Below, in pieces: positions 53,748 through 62,976 of a stretch of 64,000 nucleotides of DNA (positions are counted from its first letter, which is position 1; each line of letters begins with the position of its first letter). The notes below the pieces were generated by a model, which was not told the origin of the DNA, did not search any database, and saw only the letters and a list, made by a program, of their open reading frames with translations. The translations under genes were made by a program, and so were the position numbers. The stretch comes from CAVYTF01 sp963708205. Its GTDB lineage: Bacteria; Bacteroidota; Bacteroidia; Chitinophagales; Chitinophagaceae. The DNA lies in the NCBI GenBank assembly GCA_963708205.1, contig OY970196.1, positions 2,232,001-2,296,000 on the forward strand, in the 5' to 3' direction.

Positions 53748-55211
53748 ATGAAAAAGTTGGTTGATATATTATATAAGGTGCGTTTGCAATCTGTGCATGG
53801 TTCATTGAATATTGATGTGAAAAATATTCATATTGATTCACGCAAAATTTCTTCAAACTCAGTATTCATAGCTATTTCCGGCGTAAAATCAGATGGCCAT
53901 AATTTTATAGAAATGGCTATTGAGCAAGGTGCTTCGGCAATTGTTTGCGAAGTAATACCTGCTGAATTTAAAAATGGAATTACTTATATACTCGTAAAAA
54001 ACTCATCAGAAGCAGTTGCATATATCGCACATAATTTTTATGATTCACCTTCAGAAAAAATAAAATTGGTTGGCGTTACCGGAACAAATGGAAAGACAAC
54101 GATTGCGACTTTATTATTCAAATTATTTTCAAAGCTGGGATATAAGTGCGGCTTGATAAGTACGGTGCAAAATCAAATTGCAAATGAAATTATTCCATCA
54201 ACACATACAACTCCTGATGCAATTAATTTAAATGCCTTGCTGAAACACATGCTGGATGCGGGTTGTAGCCATGTTTTTATGGAGTGCAGCAGTCATGCGA
54301 TTCACCAGCACCGCATTACCGGTTTGCATTTTACAGGAGCAATTTTCAGCAATATCACCCACGATCATCTGGATTATCACAAAACATTTGATGAATACAT
54401 CCGCGTAAAAAAATCATTCTTCGATAATCTTTCTTCTGATGCATTTGCTATTTCAAATCTTGATGACAAAAGAGGAATGGTAATGCTTCAAAATACAAAC
54501 GCAAAAAAATATTTCTATAGTTTAAAAACAATTGCAGATTTCAAAGGGAAGATTTTAGAAAATGTTTTAACAGGTTTGTTGATGACGATCAATGATAAAG
54601 AAATTCACTTTCTGTTGATCGGCGAATTCAATGCATACAATCTCCTTGCAGTGTATGGCGCTGCAATTTGTTTAAATGAAACCAGTGATGAAGTGCTTCG
54701 CATTTTAAGCATGCTTAGCGGCGCAGAAGGAAGATTTGATTATTTCATCAGTAAAAAAAACATCATTGGGATAGTTGATTATGCTCATACGCCTGATGCT
54801 TTAGAGAATGTTTTATTAACAATAAAAAAATTACGTAAAGGAAATGAACAGGTTATAACTGTTGTTGGTTGTGGTGGTGAACGTGATAAAACAAAGCGGC
54901 CTGTTATGGCAGAGATTGCCTGCAAGCTCAGTGACAGAGCGGTTTTTACGAGTGATAATCCTCGTAGCGAAGATCCAAACGAAATTTTAAAAGATATGGA
55001 AGCTGGCTTAAATAGCGCTGCAAAAAGAAAGTCACTTTTTATTCCAGACAGAAAAGAAGCAATAAAAGCAGCAGTAAGTTTTGCAAACAAAGAAGACATT
55101 CTTTTACTCGCAGGCAAAGGACATGAGAAGTATCAAATTATAAATGGAAGGCAGGAACATTTTGATGATAAAGAAGTGCTGACAGAAATGTTTGAATTGT
55201 TAGAAAAATAA
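53748..55211 (+). CDS. murE: UDP-MurNAc-L-Ala-D-Glu:meso-DAP ligase
   Basis: MurE adds the third stem residue to the peptidoglycan precursor in the cytosol. The 487-residue product has the ATP loop VGVTGTNGKTTIA at 108-120, ECSSHAIHQHRITG near 180, the MurE lysine region around HTTPDAINLN near 148, and DNPRSEDP near 404. The DNPR motif indicates meso-diaminopimelate as the substrate, as in Gram-negative bacteria, rather than lysine. It lies six bases after ftsI and eight bases before mraY. Confidence 0.96.
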   Translation: MKKLVDILYKVRLQSVHGSLNIDVKNIHIDSRKISSNSVFIAISGVKSDGHNFIEMAIEQGASAIVCEVIPAEFKNGITYILVKNSSEAVAYIAHNFYDSPSEKIKLVGVTGTNGKTTIATLLFKLFSKLGYKCGLISTVQNQIANEIIPSTHTTPDAINLNALLKHMLDAGCSHVFMECSSHAIHQHRITGLHFTGAIFSNITHDHLDYHKTFDEYIRVKKSFFDNLSSDAFAISNLDDKRGMVMLQNTNAKKYFYSLKTIADFKGKILENVLTGLLMTINDKEIHFLLIGEFNAYNLLAVYGAAICLNETSDEVLRILSMLSGAEGRFDYFISKKNIIGIVDYAHTPDALENVLLTIKKLRKGNEQVITVVGCGGERDKTKRPVMAEIACKLSDRAVFTSDNPRSEDPNEILKDMEAGLNSAAKRKSLFIPDRKEAIKAAVSFANKEDILLLAGKGHEKYQIINGRQEHFDDKEVLTEMFELLEK

Positions 55212-55218
55212 ATAATGC

Positions 55219-56523
55219 ATGTTATACTATTTATTTACATGGCTTAAGAATTCTTTCAACGTTCCCGGTTCGGGCTTGTTTCAATACATAACATTCCGGA
55301 TCGCAATGGCTATTATCCTGTCATTATTTATTGCAACAGTTTATGGAAAACGCATTATAATTTTTTTGAAGAAAAAACAAATTGGTGAAAGTGTTCGCGA
55401 TCTTGGACTTGCAGGTGAGCAGCAAAAAAAAGGTACCCCAACAATGGGTGGCATCATTATTTTGTTAGCAATTCTTATTCCTACGTTATTGTTTGCAGAC
55501 TTGAATAAAGTGTATATACGTTTGGTATTGCTTTGCACTGTATGGCTTGGTATCATTGGGTTTTTGGATGATTACTTTAAATTAAAGGCAAGAAAAACTG
55601 CACAGGAAAAAGGAGAAAAATATCAGAAAAAAGATAAGGACGGATTAGCAGGCATAACAAAAATTATTGGACAAATAGGTTTGGGTGTTATTGTTGGCGT
55701 AACACTTTATTTCAACAGTAATGTCACTGTCGAAAGAGAAATAATTCCGCAAAGCAATAATGCAGGTATTGAAAAAGGCGAAAGAAAATTGAATGAAATA
55801 ACAAGAAAAATAAATGGTGAACAGAAAAGATTCGCAATAGTAAAAACACCTATCACTACAATTCCCTTTGTAAAAGATCATGAATTTAATTATAGCAAAT
55901 TAATAAGCTGGATCGGTAATGGCGCAGAAAAATATACATGGATAATTTATATTTTAATTGTGACATTTATCATCACCGCAGTTTCAAACGGAGCAAATCT
56001 TACAGATGGTTTAGATGGTTTAGCTGCTGGTGTCAGTGCTATTATTGGCGCAGGCATCGGCATATTTGTATACGTTAGCGGCAACTTTAAATTCGCCGAT
56101 TATCTCAACGTCATGTACATTCCTGACCTTGGGGAACTCTCCATTTTTATGGGCGCATTTGTTGGCGCATGTGTTGGCTTTCTTTGGTACAACGCTTACC
56201 CAGCGCAGGTTTTCATGGGCGACACAGGAAGCCTGGCACTTGGAGGCATCATCGCATCTCTTGCAATAATTGTTAGAAAAGAATTATTAATACCAATTTT
56301 TTGTGCAGTGTTTTTAATAGAAAATATAAGCGTCGTAATGCAGGTAAGTTATTTTAAATACACGAAAAAAAAGTTTGGTGCAGGACGAAGAATTTTTTTA
56401 ATGAGTCCCTTACATCATCATTTTCAAAAGAAAGGATTTCATGAAAATAAAATTGCAATAAGATTTTGGATCATTACAATTATCAGCGTAGTGCTCAGCA
56501 TTGCAACATTAAAAATTAGATAA
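55219..56523 (+). CDS. mraY: Phospho-N-acetylmuramoyl-pentapeptide transferase
   Basis: MraY transfers phospho-MurNAc-pentapeptide to undecaprenyl phosphate, making lipid I at the inner membrane. The 434-residue product has about ten spans and the motifs KGTPTMGGIIIL near 72-83, GFLDDYFKLKARK near 114-126, NLTDGLDGLAAG near 259-270, and MGDTGSLALGG near 334. Compared with the usual 360 residues, an extra segment of about 80 residues (roughly 140-220) is inserted; Bacteroidota members often have this. It is followed by a 109-base gap with an intergenic repeat copy. Confidence 0.96.
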   Translation: MLYYLFTWLKNSFNVPGSGLFQYITFRIAMAIILSLFIATVYGKRIIIFLKKKQIGESVRDLGLAGEQQKKGTPTMGGIIILLAILIPTLLFADLNKVYIRLVLLCTVWLGIIGFLDDYFKLKARKTAQEKGEKYQKKDKDGLAGITKIIGQIGLGVIVGVTLYFNSNVTVEREIIPQSNNAGIEKGERKLNEITRKINGEQKRFAIVKTPITTIPFVKDHEFNYSKLISWIGNGAEKYTWIIYILIVTFIITAVSNGANLTDGLDGLAAGVSAIIGAGIGIFVYVSGNFKFADYLNVMYIPDLGELSIFMGAFVGACVGFLWYNAYPAQVFMGDTGSLALGGIIASLAIIVRKELLIPIFCAVFLIENISVVMQVSYFKYTKKKFGAGRRIFLMSPLHHHFQKKGFHENKIAIRFWIITIISVVLSIATLKIR

Positions 56524-56565
56524 GAAGTTTTATGAACCAGAGTATAGAATATCGATTGAACCCAG

Positions 56566-56604
56566 TTGCGTCGCACTCTTGTACGTTCTGTTCAATGCTG
56601 AACA
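56566..56604 (+). repeat. Intergenic repeat, copy B (full)
   Basis: The 39-base copy reads TTGCGTCGCACTCTTGTACG and continues to GTTCAATGCTGAACA. Its reverse strand has two hairpins, GTTCA-GCAT-TGAAC and CGTAC-AAGA-GTGCG. The core equals copy A base for base. It is in the mraY-murD gap. Confidence 0.9.
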
Positions 56605-56632
56605 CAAAAAAATTCGAAAAGGTTACTAAGTC

Positions 56633-58003
56633 ATGAATGATGAATTATTAAAAGTTAAAGAAAAAAAAAGACTTGTAATACTCGGCGCAGGTGAAAGCGG
56701 AATTGGTGCAGCACTACTCGCTAAACAAAAAGGTTATGATGTTTTTGTGAGTGATAGTGGAAAGATAAAGGATAATTATAAAAAAGAGCTCATTGAAAAT
56801 AATATTGAATTTGAAGAAGAAAAAAATTCGATAGAAAAAATTATCAATGCAGATGAGATCGTGAAAAGCCCTGGTATTGCTGAGAAAAATGAAATGATAA
56901 AAAAGGTTAGGGCAAAAAAAATAAAAATAATAAGTGAAATAGAATTCGCTTATCGATATAAAGGAAGCAGCAAAATAGTAGCAATAACAGGAAGTAATGG
57001 CAAGAGCACAACAACAGCTTTGATTTATCATATATGCAAAACAGCAGAAGTTGATTGTGCTATGGTTGGCAACATTGGTTATTCATTTGCTAAACAAATT
57101 GCAGAATCACCGAAGGAAATATATGTAGCAGAGATTAGTTCTTTTCAGTTAGATGATATTGAAACATTCAAACCGGAGATAGCAATATTATTAAACATTA
57201 CAGAAGATCATTTAGACAGGTACGATTACAAATTCGAAAATTATGTCAACAGTAAATTTAAAATTATCCAAAATCAAACAAGCGAAGATTATTTCATCTA
57301 CTGCGAAGATGATGAAGTAATTACAGAAAAATTAAAAACAATATCCATTCAAACTAACCCAATGCCATTTTCTATGAAGCACGAAATAAGAAATAACGGA
57401 GCCTATATTAAAGCAAATCAAATGATGCTTAAAGTTTTTGAAGAACGCATTAGTATGAGCATCTACGACTTTGCTTTAAAAGGTAAGCACAATCAATATA
57501 ACACAATGGCAGCAGGCATTGCAGCGGCAACCTTGGGAATACGAAAAGAAAAAATACGGAATGCGATCACAACTTTTGAAAGCCTTGAACATCGGATGGA
57601 ATATGTTGCAACAATTCGCGGCATAGAGTTTATAAATGACAGCAAGGCAACCAATGTTAACAGTACTTGGTTTGCTTTGGAAAGCATGCGTAAGCCTACA
57701 GTGCTTATACTTGGCGGAACAGATAAAGGCAATGATTATTCTTTGATTGAAGATTTAATAAAAGAAAAAGTAAAGGCAATTGTTTGCATGGGTGTTGACA
57801 ATAAAAAAATTCATGAAGCATTTGAAAAATATGTTCCCGTAATAATTGATACAAACAGTGCTGTTGAAGCTGTGAACAATGCATTTCATCTTGCAGTAAA
57901 AGGTGATGTGGTTTTACTCAGCCCTGCATGTGCAAGTTTTGATCTTTTTAAAAATTATGAAGACAGAGGAATGCAATATAAAAAAGCTGTGAAAGACTTA
58001 TGA
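56633..58003 (+). CDS. murD: UDP-N-acetylmuramoylalanine-D-glutamate ligase
   Basis: MurD adds D-glutamate to UDP-MurNAc-L-Ala. The 456-residue product has RLVILGAGESGIGAALLAK near 13-31, the ATP loop AITGSNGKSTTTAL at 117-130, LNITEDHLDRY near 190, GKHNQYNTMAAG near 285, and DSKATNVNSTW near 336. It is in the expected position. Its stop overlaps ftsW by four bases (ATGA), which couples translation. Confidence 0.96.
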   Translation: MNDELLKVKEKKRLVILGAGESGIGAALLAKQKGYDVFVSDSGKIKDNYKKELIENNIEFEEEKNSIEKIINADEIVKSPGIAEKNEMIKKVRAKKIKIISEIEFAYRYKGSSKIVAITGSNGKSTTTALIYHICKTAEVDCAMVGNIGYSFAKQIAESPKEIYVAEISSFQLDDIETFKPEIAILLNITEDHLDRYDYKFENYVNSKFKIIQNQTSEDYFIYCEDDEVITEKLKTISIQTNPMPFSMKHEIRNNGAYIKANQMMLKVFEERISMSIYDFALKGKHNQYNTMAAGIAAATLGIRKEKIRNAITTFESLEHRMEYVATIRGIEFINDSKATNVNSTWFALESMRKPTVLILGGTDKGNDYSLIEDLIKEKVKAIVCMGVDNKKIHEAFEKYVPVIIDTNSAVEAVNNAFHLAVKGDVVLLSPACASFDLFKNYEDRGMQYKKAVKDL

Positions 58004-59319
58004 TAAAAGCAACAACAGATAAACTATTTTCTCAGATTCCTTCAGCAGAGCGGGTTAGCGGGCATTTGCTCAGCCGCACAAAAGGTGATCAAATAATTTG
58101 GGGTATTGTTGTGTTGCTTGCTTTGGCTTCATTACTTGTAGTTTACAGCGCCACGGGTTCACTGGCTTATAAAATGTATAAAGGCAATACTAATATTTAT
58201 TTATTCAAGCAATTGTCATTTATCATCATTGGGATTTTGCTGATTTATTTTTTGCATCGCATTAATTATACATTGTACTCAAGGGTTTCACTGATATTAT
58301 TTCTTATTGCAGTGCCTCTTTTATTTTACACATTATTTTTTGGCGCACAAATAAATGATGGTACAAGATGGATAAAATTACCTGTTATCAACATGACCTT
58401 TCAAACAAGTGATTTTGCAAAACTTGCATTGTTCATGTATCTCTCGCGCCAGCTAAGCCGAAAGCAACCAGTGATCAAAGATTTTCAAAAAGGTTTTCTG
58501 CCATTGATCATTCCGATTATTGTTACCTGCGCCCTTATCCTGCCCGCAAATCTTTCAAATGCTTTACTGACAGGCGCTACAGCATTATTGCTTTTGTTTA
58601 TAGGCCGTGTAAGCATCAAACATATTCTCTTAACAATTGCAGTTGCATTAATTCCCATTTTAATTATAATCAGTGTTGCCGTTACAACTTATCATCCTGA
58701 TAAAACTGACACAACAAATATTACGCAAACAAAAGTTCCAGCTGCTTTACGGTCGTTTGGCCGGTTTGGTACCTGGGTAAGTCGTGTGCAGGATTTTATA
58801 TATGCAAAAGATAAGCAAGTGCCTTACCAGGTGCAGCAGGCGAAAATTGCAATCGCGAATGGAAGCATTTTATTTGGTCGCGGACCGGGAAATAGTTTGC
58901 AAAGAAATTATCTCCCGCAGGCTTACAACGATTTTATTTATGCAATAATTATTGAAGAATACGGCTTGCTCGGTGGTGCATTTATCATATTTATTTATGT
59001 GTTGTTTTTATTTCGGTGTATAAGAATTTTTAGAAGATGCCCGTATGCATTTGGCGCTTTTCTCGCACTGGGATTGAGTTTCACGTTAGTTGTACAAGCT
59101 ATTGCAAACATGGCTGTGAATGTAAACATCGTTCCCGTAACTGGTGTTACGCTGCCGTTGGTAAGCATGGGTGGCAGTTCATTTTTATTTACATGTGCAG
59201 CGATAGGCATTATATTAAGTGTAGCAAGAAATGTAGAACAAATGGAAGGAAGTGAGTTGGATGAAATAGAAAAACATAATGAAGAAGAAGGTATGAGCCC
59301 GGCGCCAGTGCTTGCATAG
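58000..59319 (+). CDS. ftsW: Septal peptidoglycan glycosyltransferase FtsW
   Basis: FtsW polymerises lipid II at the septum together with FtsI. The 439-residue SEDS protein has about ten spans and the motifs NDGTRWIKLPVINMTFQTSD near 118-137, the catalytic-loop region NLSNALLTG near 186, FGRGPGNSLQRNYLPQAYND with FIYAIIIEEYGLLGG, and VTGVTLPLVSMGGSSF near 380. An extracytoplasmic insert of about 30 residues (DTTNITQTKVPAALRSFGRF) is visible. A 62-base gap with repeat copy C separates it from murG. Confidence 0.95.
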   Translation: MIKATTDKLFSQIPSAERVSGHLLSRTKGDQIIWGIVVLLALASLLVVYSATGSLAYKMYKGNTNIYLFKQLSFIIIGILLIYFLHRINYTLYSRVSLILFLIAVPLLFYTLFFGAQINDGTRWIKLPVINMTFQTSDFAKLALFMYLSRQLSRKQPVIKDFQKGFLPLIIPIIVTCALILPANLSNALLTGATALLLLFIGRVSIKHILLTIAVALIPILIIISVAVTTYHPDKTDTTNITQTKVPAALRSFGRFGTWVSRVQDFIYAKDKQVPYQVQQAKIAIANGSILFGRGPGNSLQRNYLPQAYNDFIYAIIIEEYGLLGGAFIIFIYVLFLFRCIRIFRRCPYAFGAFLALGLSFTLVVQAIANMAVNVNIVPVTGVTLPLVSMGGSSFLFTCAAIGIILSVARNVEQMEGSELDEIEKHNEEEGMSPAPVLA

Positions 59320-59327
59320 AGCTTTAC

Positions 59328-59366
59328 TTGCGTCGCACTCTTGTGCGCCTTGTTCGCTGTTGAACA
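59328..59366 (+). repeat. Intergenic repeat, copy C (full)
   Basis: The copy has the same 39-base length as copy B. The core differs at one base (GTGCG in place of GTACG), which turns the G-U pair of the other copies' reverse strand into a C-G pair in the same stem. The outer arm TTGTTC-GCTGTT-GAACAA is preserved as a hairpin though its loop differs. It is in the ftsW-murG gap. Confidence 0.9.
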
Positions 59367-59381
59367 AAATGATAAGTAACA

Positions 59382-60470
59382 ATGAATAAAATTATTATAG
59401 CAGGAGGCGGAACTGGCGGACATATTTTTCCAGCCATTGCAATTGCAAATGCAATCACGCAATTACAGCCTGATGTTAAAATATTATTTGTTGGTGCAAA
59501 AGAAAAAATGGAAATGGAAAAAATACCGCAAGCAGGCTACAATATAAGAGGAATAAGCATTTCAGGCTATGATAGAAGTTCGTGGCTTAAAAATATTTCT
59601 TTGCCTTTTAAGGTTATTAAAAGTTTTGGACAGGTAAAAAAAATCTTAAATGATTTTAAACCTGATGCTGTAATTGGTGTTGGAGGCTATTCAAGTTTTC
59701 CCGTATTGAGGTTTGCGCAGCAGAGAAATATTCCAACATTTATTCACGAAAGCAATTCATTTGCGGGTAAAAGCAACATTATACTTGGCAGAAAAGCAAC
59801 TAAAATTTTTGTTGCAGCAAAAGGAATGGAAAAGTTTTTTCCTGAAGAAAAAATAATGATCACTGGGAATCCGGTGCGTAAAAGCATTTCAAACATACAT
59901 ATTTCAAGAAATGAAGCAATACAATTTTTTGGGCTTGATGAGAATAAAAAGACCGTGCTCGTTTTTGGTGGAAGTCTCGGTGCAAGAAGTATCAATGAAG
60001 TGATCGGAACACATTTAGCCCGTTTTGACGAGCTGAATATCCAGCTTATTTGGCAAACAGGAAAAACAAATTCGACAACATATATCGATCGAGGAAAGCT
60101 TTGGAAAAATGTTTGGGTAAATGAATTTATTATTGATATGGATAAAGCTTATGCAGCTGCAGATGCAGTGGTGGCGCGCGCTGGCGCTATGACCATTGCT
60201 GAATTATGCGTTGCAAAAAAACCTGTTGTCTTCGTGCCATATCCTTTCGCTGCAGAAGATCATCAAACAATGAATGCAAAGTATTTGGTTGATAAAGATG
60301 CCGCATTAATGGTTGATGATAATGCCGTGCAGGGAAAATTATTCTCAACAATAATAAATTTATTGTTTGATGAACAGAAGAGAATGGATATGGAAAAAAA
60401 GATCGCTGAATTCGGCGTTACAAATGCAGATGAAATAATCGCAAAAGAAATTTTGAAAGAAATAAGTTGA
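59382..60470 (+). CDS. murG: UDP-GlcNAc:lipid I N-acetylglucosamine transferase
   Basis: MurG adds GlcNAc to lipid I to give lipid II at the cytosolic face of the inner membrane. The 362-residue GT28 enzyme has the N-terminal GGGTGGHIFPAIAIA at 8-22, GVGGYSSFPVL near 105, HESNSFAGKSN near 125-135, GGSLGARSIN near 193-202, ARAGAMTIAEL near 267, and PYPFAAEDHQTMNA near 286. Its TGA stop overlaps the TTG start of murC. Confidence 0.96.
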   Translation: MNKIIIAGGGTGGHIFPAIAIANAITQLQPDVKILFVGAKEKMEMEKIPQAGYNIRGISISGYDRSSWLKNISLPFKVIKSFGQVKKILNDFKPDAVIGVGGYSSFPVLRFAQQRNIPTFIHESNSFAGKSNIILGRKATKIFVAAKGMEKFFPEEKIMITGNPVRKSISNIHISRNEAIQFFGLDENKKTVLVFGGSLGARSINEVIGTHLARFDELNIQLIWQTGKTNSTTYIDRGKLWKNVWVNEFIIDMDKAYAAADAVVARAGAMTIAELCVAKKPVVFVPYPFAAEDHQTMNAKYLVDKDAALMVDDNAVQGKLFSTIINLLFDEQKRMDMEKKIAEFGVTNADEIIAKEILKEIS

Positions 60471-61828
60471 TAAAATTAAATAACATACAAAACATTTATT
60501 TCATTGGTATCGGCGGCATTGGCATGAGCGCGCTTGCAAGATATTTTAATGCAATTGGTGTGAATGTTTCAGGATATGACAGAACGCAAAGCGACTTAAC
60601 CAATGAACTTGAAAACGAAGGAATAGAAATTCATTACGAAGAAAATATTTCGCTTATTCCAAAAAATGTTGATGTTGTTGTTTATACGCCTGCCGTTCCT
60701 GAAGATCATGAAGAGCTTGTTTATTATCAGGAAAATAATTATGAAGTTTTAAAACGCAGCGATGTTTTGCAAATCATTACACAAGATTCTTTTAATATCT
60801 GTGTTGCAGGAACGCATGGAAAAACAACTATCACCACGATGATCGCACATATTTTACGTGATAGCGGATTTGGCTGTAATGCTTTCCTGGGTGGCATTTC
60901 AGCGAATTATAAAACAAATTTCTGGAGTAGTGAAAATAATGTTTGCGTAGTTGAGGCTGACGAATATGACAGAAGTTTTCTAAAGCTTTCTCCTGATGTT
61001 GCAATCATTACGGCAATGGATGCAGACCATCTCGATATTTATGGAAGCTGTGAAGAAGTTGAAAATGCCTTTATACAATTTTCCAAAAAAATAAAAAAAG
61101 ATGGTTGCCTTATCACCAAATGTGGATTAAAAAAGAATGATGAATTAAAAGCTTCAGCAAAATTTACTTACAGCTTAGATAATAATAATGCAGATGTTTT
61201 TGCAAGAAATATATCAACAGAAAATGGTTCTTATGTTTTTGATGTTGAAGGTAAAAAGTATTCTTTGAAAAATATTTCACTACACATGGGTGGATTGCAT
61301 AACATTGAAAACGCAGTGGCAGCAATAACTGTAGCAAAGTATTTAAAAATTGATGATCAAAAAATAATTGATGCTATCGATTCATTCAAGGGTGTGCATA
61401 GACGGTTTGAATATGTTTTAAAAACTAAAAAACACATTTTGATTGATGATTACGCACATCATCCTGAAGAATTAAAAGCGTTGATAAGCGGCGTAAAAAG
61501 TTTGTATGATGATAAAAAATGTACGATCATTTTTCAGCCGCATTTATACAGTAGAACAAATGATCTAGCCGAAGAGTTTGCGCAAAGTTTGGATATGGCG
61601 GATGAAGTGATTATCCTTCCAATTTATCCTGCGCGTGAATTGCCAATGGAAGGTGTTAGCAGTGATCTTGTTTTAAATAGTATGCAATTGCCGCAAAAGC
61701 AAATGTTGAATAAAGACGCAATGCTTGAGTGGGTAAAGTTGTATAAACCCTCGTTGTTAGTGATGTCTGGCGCAGGCGATATTGATGTTTTAGTGAATGA
61801 GGTTAAAGAAATTTTAGTTAACGAGTAA
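60467..61828 (+). CDS. murC: UDP-N-acetylmuramate-L-alanine ligase
   Basis: MurC joins L-alanine to UDP-MurNAc, the first amino-acid addition in wall precursor synthesis. The 453-residue product has YFIGIGGIGMSALA at 11-24, the ATP loop CVAGTHGKTTITTM near 111-124, EADEYDRSFL near 164, and DDYAHHPEE near 326. The start is the TTG at 60467, overlapping the murG stop (TTGA). The next in-frame ATG would remove the UDP-binding GIGGIG loop, so TTG is required. Its last base is shared with the ftsQ ATG (TAATG). Confidence 0.95.
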   Translation: MIKLNNIQNIYFIGIGGIGMSALARYFNAIGVNVSGYDRTQSDLTNELENEGIEIHYEENISLIPKNVDVVVYTPAVPEDHEELVYYQENNYEVLKRSDVLQIITQDSFNICVAGTHGKTTITTMIAHILRDSGFGCNAFLGGISANYKTNFWSSENNVCVVEADEYDRSFLKLSPDVAIITAMDADHLDIYGSCEEVENAFIQFSKKIKKDGCLITKCGLKKNDELKASAKFTYSLDNNNADVFARNISTENGSYVFDVEGKKYSLKNISLHMGGLHNIENAVAAITVAKYLKIDDQKIIDAIDSFKGVHRRFEYVLKTKKHILIDDYAHHPEELKALISGVKSLYDDKKCTIIFQPHLYSRTNDLAEEFAQSLDMADEVIILPIYPARELPMEGVSSDLVLNSMQLPQKQMLNKDAMLEWVKLYKPSLLVMSGAGDIDVLVNEVKEILVNE

Positions 61829-62838
61829 TGTTAAAACAACATTTCATATCACTTTGCTGGTGCTTGCTTGGTGCAGCAATTATTGTGTTGGTGATTTCAG
61901 CAATGTCAGAAAAGGAACATAAATCCTGCACTGCAATTAATATAGAAATGTCGAAGCCGCAACATCAAATTTTTATTAATGAAAATGATGTAAAAGAAAT
62001 TTTAAAAGACAAAGGTGTCTTAACCGAAAAAGATATTTCTCAAATTGATTTGCGCAGCGCAGAAGAAGAATTGCAAAAAGATGCGTGGATAAAAAAAGCA
62101 GAATTGTACTTTGATAACAAACAAATATTGCAGGTAAAAATTATTGAACGTGAGCCACTCGCAAGAGTATTTACGCTGAGTGGTAATTCGTTTTACATTG
62201 ATAGTTCCGCGCTGCGCCTGCCTATGAGCGATCAGGAAAATGCGCGTGTGCCTGTTTTTACATCATTCACTTCAGATAAAAAAATCTTATCTGCACCTGA
62301 TAGTTTATTGTTGAATGATATAAAAAAAGTAGCACAGTTTATTTCGCAGGATTCTTTTTGGACAGACATGATATCTCAAATAAATATTACACCACAAAGA
62401 ACATTTGAAATTGTTCCTGTTGTTGGCAATCAAATTATAGAATTAGGAAATGCTGATAGTCTGCAAAATAAGTTTCAAAGGTTATATACTTTTTATAAAG
62501 AAGTTTTTCCCGTTGTTGGCTTTGAAAAATATGAAAAGATCGATGTGCAATATGATGGCCAAATTGTAGCAACCATAAGAGGTGCAGCGAAACCTGCGAT
62601 GGATTCTATAAAGGCTATGCAATTGCTTGGCAATAGCATGAACAAAATGAAAAATGTAATGAATGATACAACTTATGCAGCAGCAATTGCTTCAAGTATA
62701 AAAGACACTGCAACACATAAGAGCATTACAAAACCAAGTGCAACAAAACCAAAGAAAAATGGAACAAATAAAACAAAAGCAATAAATAAAGCAACCGGTA
62801 AAAAGATAAAACCGAAAGCAGTTTTACAAAAGAAGTGA
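61828..62838 (+). CDS. ftsQ: Cell division protein FtsQ with long basic C-terminal tail
   Basis: FtsQ anchors the FtsQLB complex. The 336-residue product has a short cytoplasmic part and one span (HFISLCWCLLGAAIIVLVIS, residues 5-24), then a POTRA-type domain (about 45-115, INENDVKEILKDKG) and the beta domain to about 245. After residue 285 the last 50 residues are Lys/Thr/Pro-rich (KPSATKPKKNGTNKTKAINK), which is unusual. The ATG shares a base with the murC stop. A 138-base gap with repeat copy D follows. Confidence 0.9.
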   Translation: MLKQHFISLCWCLLGAAIIVLVISAMSEKEHKSCTAINIEMSKPQHQIFINENDVKEILKDKGVLTEKDISQIDLRSAEEELQKDAWIKKAELYFDNKQILQVKIIEREPLARVFTLSGNSFYIDSSALRLPMSDQENARVPVFTSFTSDKKILSAPDSLLLNDIKKVAQFISQDSFWTDMISQINITPQRTFEIVPVVGNQIIELGNADSLQNKFQRLYTFYKEVFPVVGFEKYEKIDVQYDGQIVATIRGAAKPAMDSIKAMQLLGNSMNKMKNVMNDTTYAAAIASSIKDTATHKSITKPSATKPKKNGTNKTKAINKATGKKIKPKAVLQKK

Positions 62839-62865
62839 GAAGAAATTGAAAAATCATAAACGCTA

Positions 62866-62904
62866 AGATGCAGCATGGATAAGGCGTACAAAAGTGCGAC
62901 GCAA
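62866..62904 (-). repeat. Intergenic repeat, copy D
   Basis: The core CGTACAAAAGTGCGACGCAA at 62885-62904 matches copies A and B in 19 of 20 bases and is in the opposite orientation to B and C relative to the operon. The outer arm is degenerate (ATGCAGCATGGAT). It is in the ftsQ-ftsA gap. Confidence 0.85.
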
Positions 62905-62976
62905 GTAAAACTTAATTGAAACAAAAATGTCTGGAACAAAATTTTTTATAAAACAAACAACTAAAAAACAAATATC

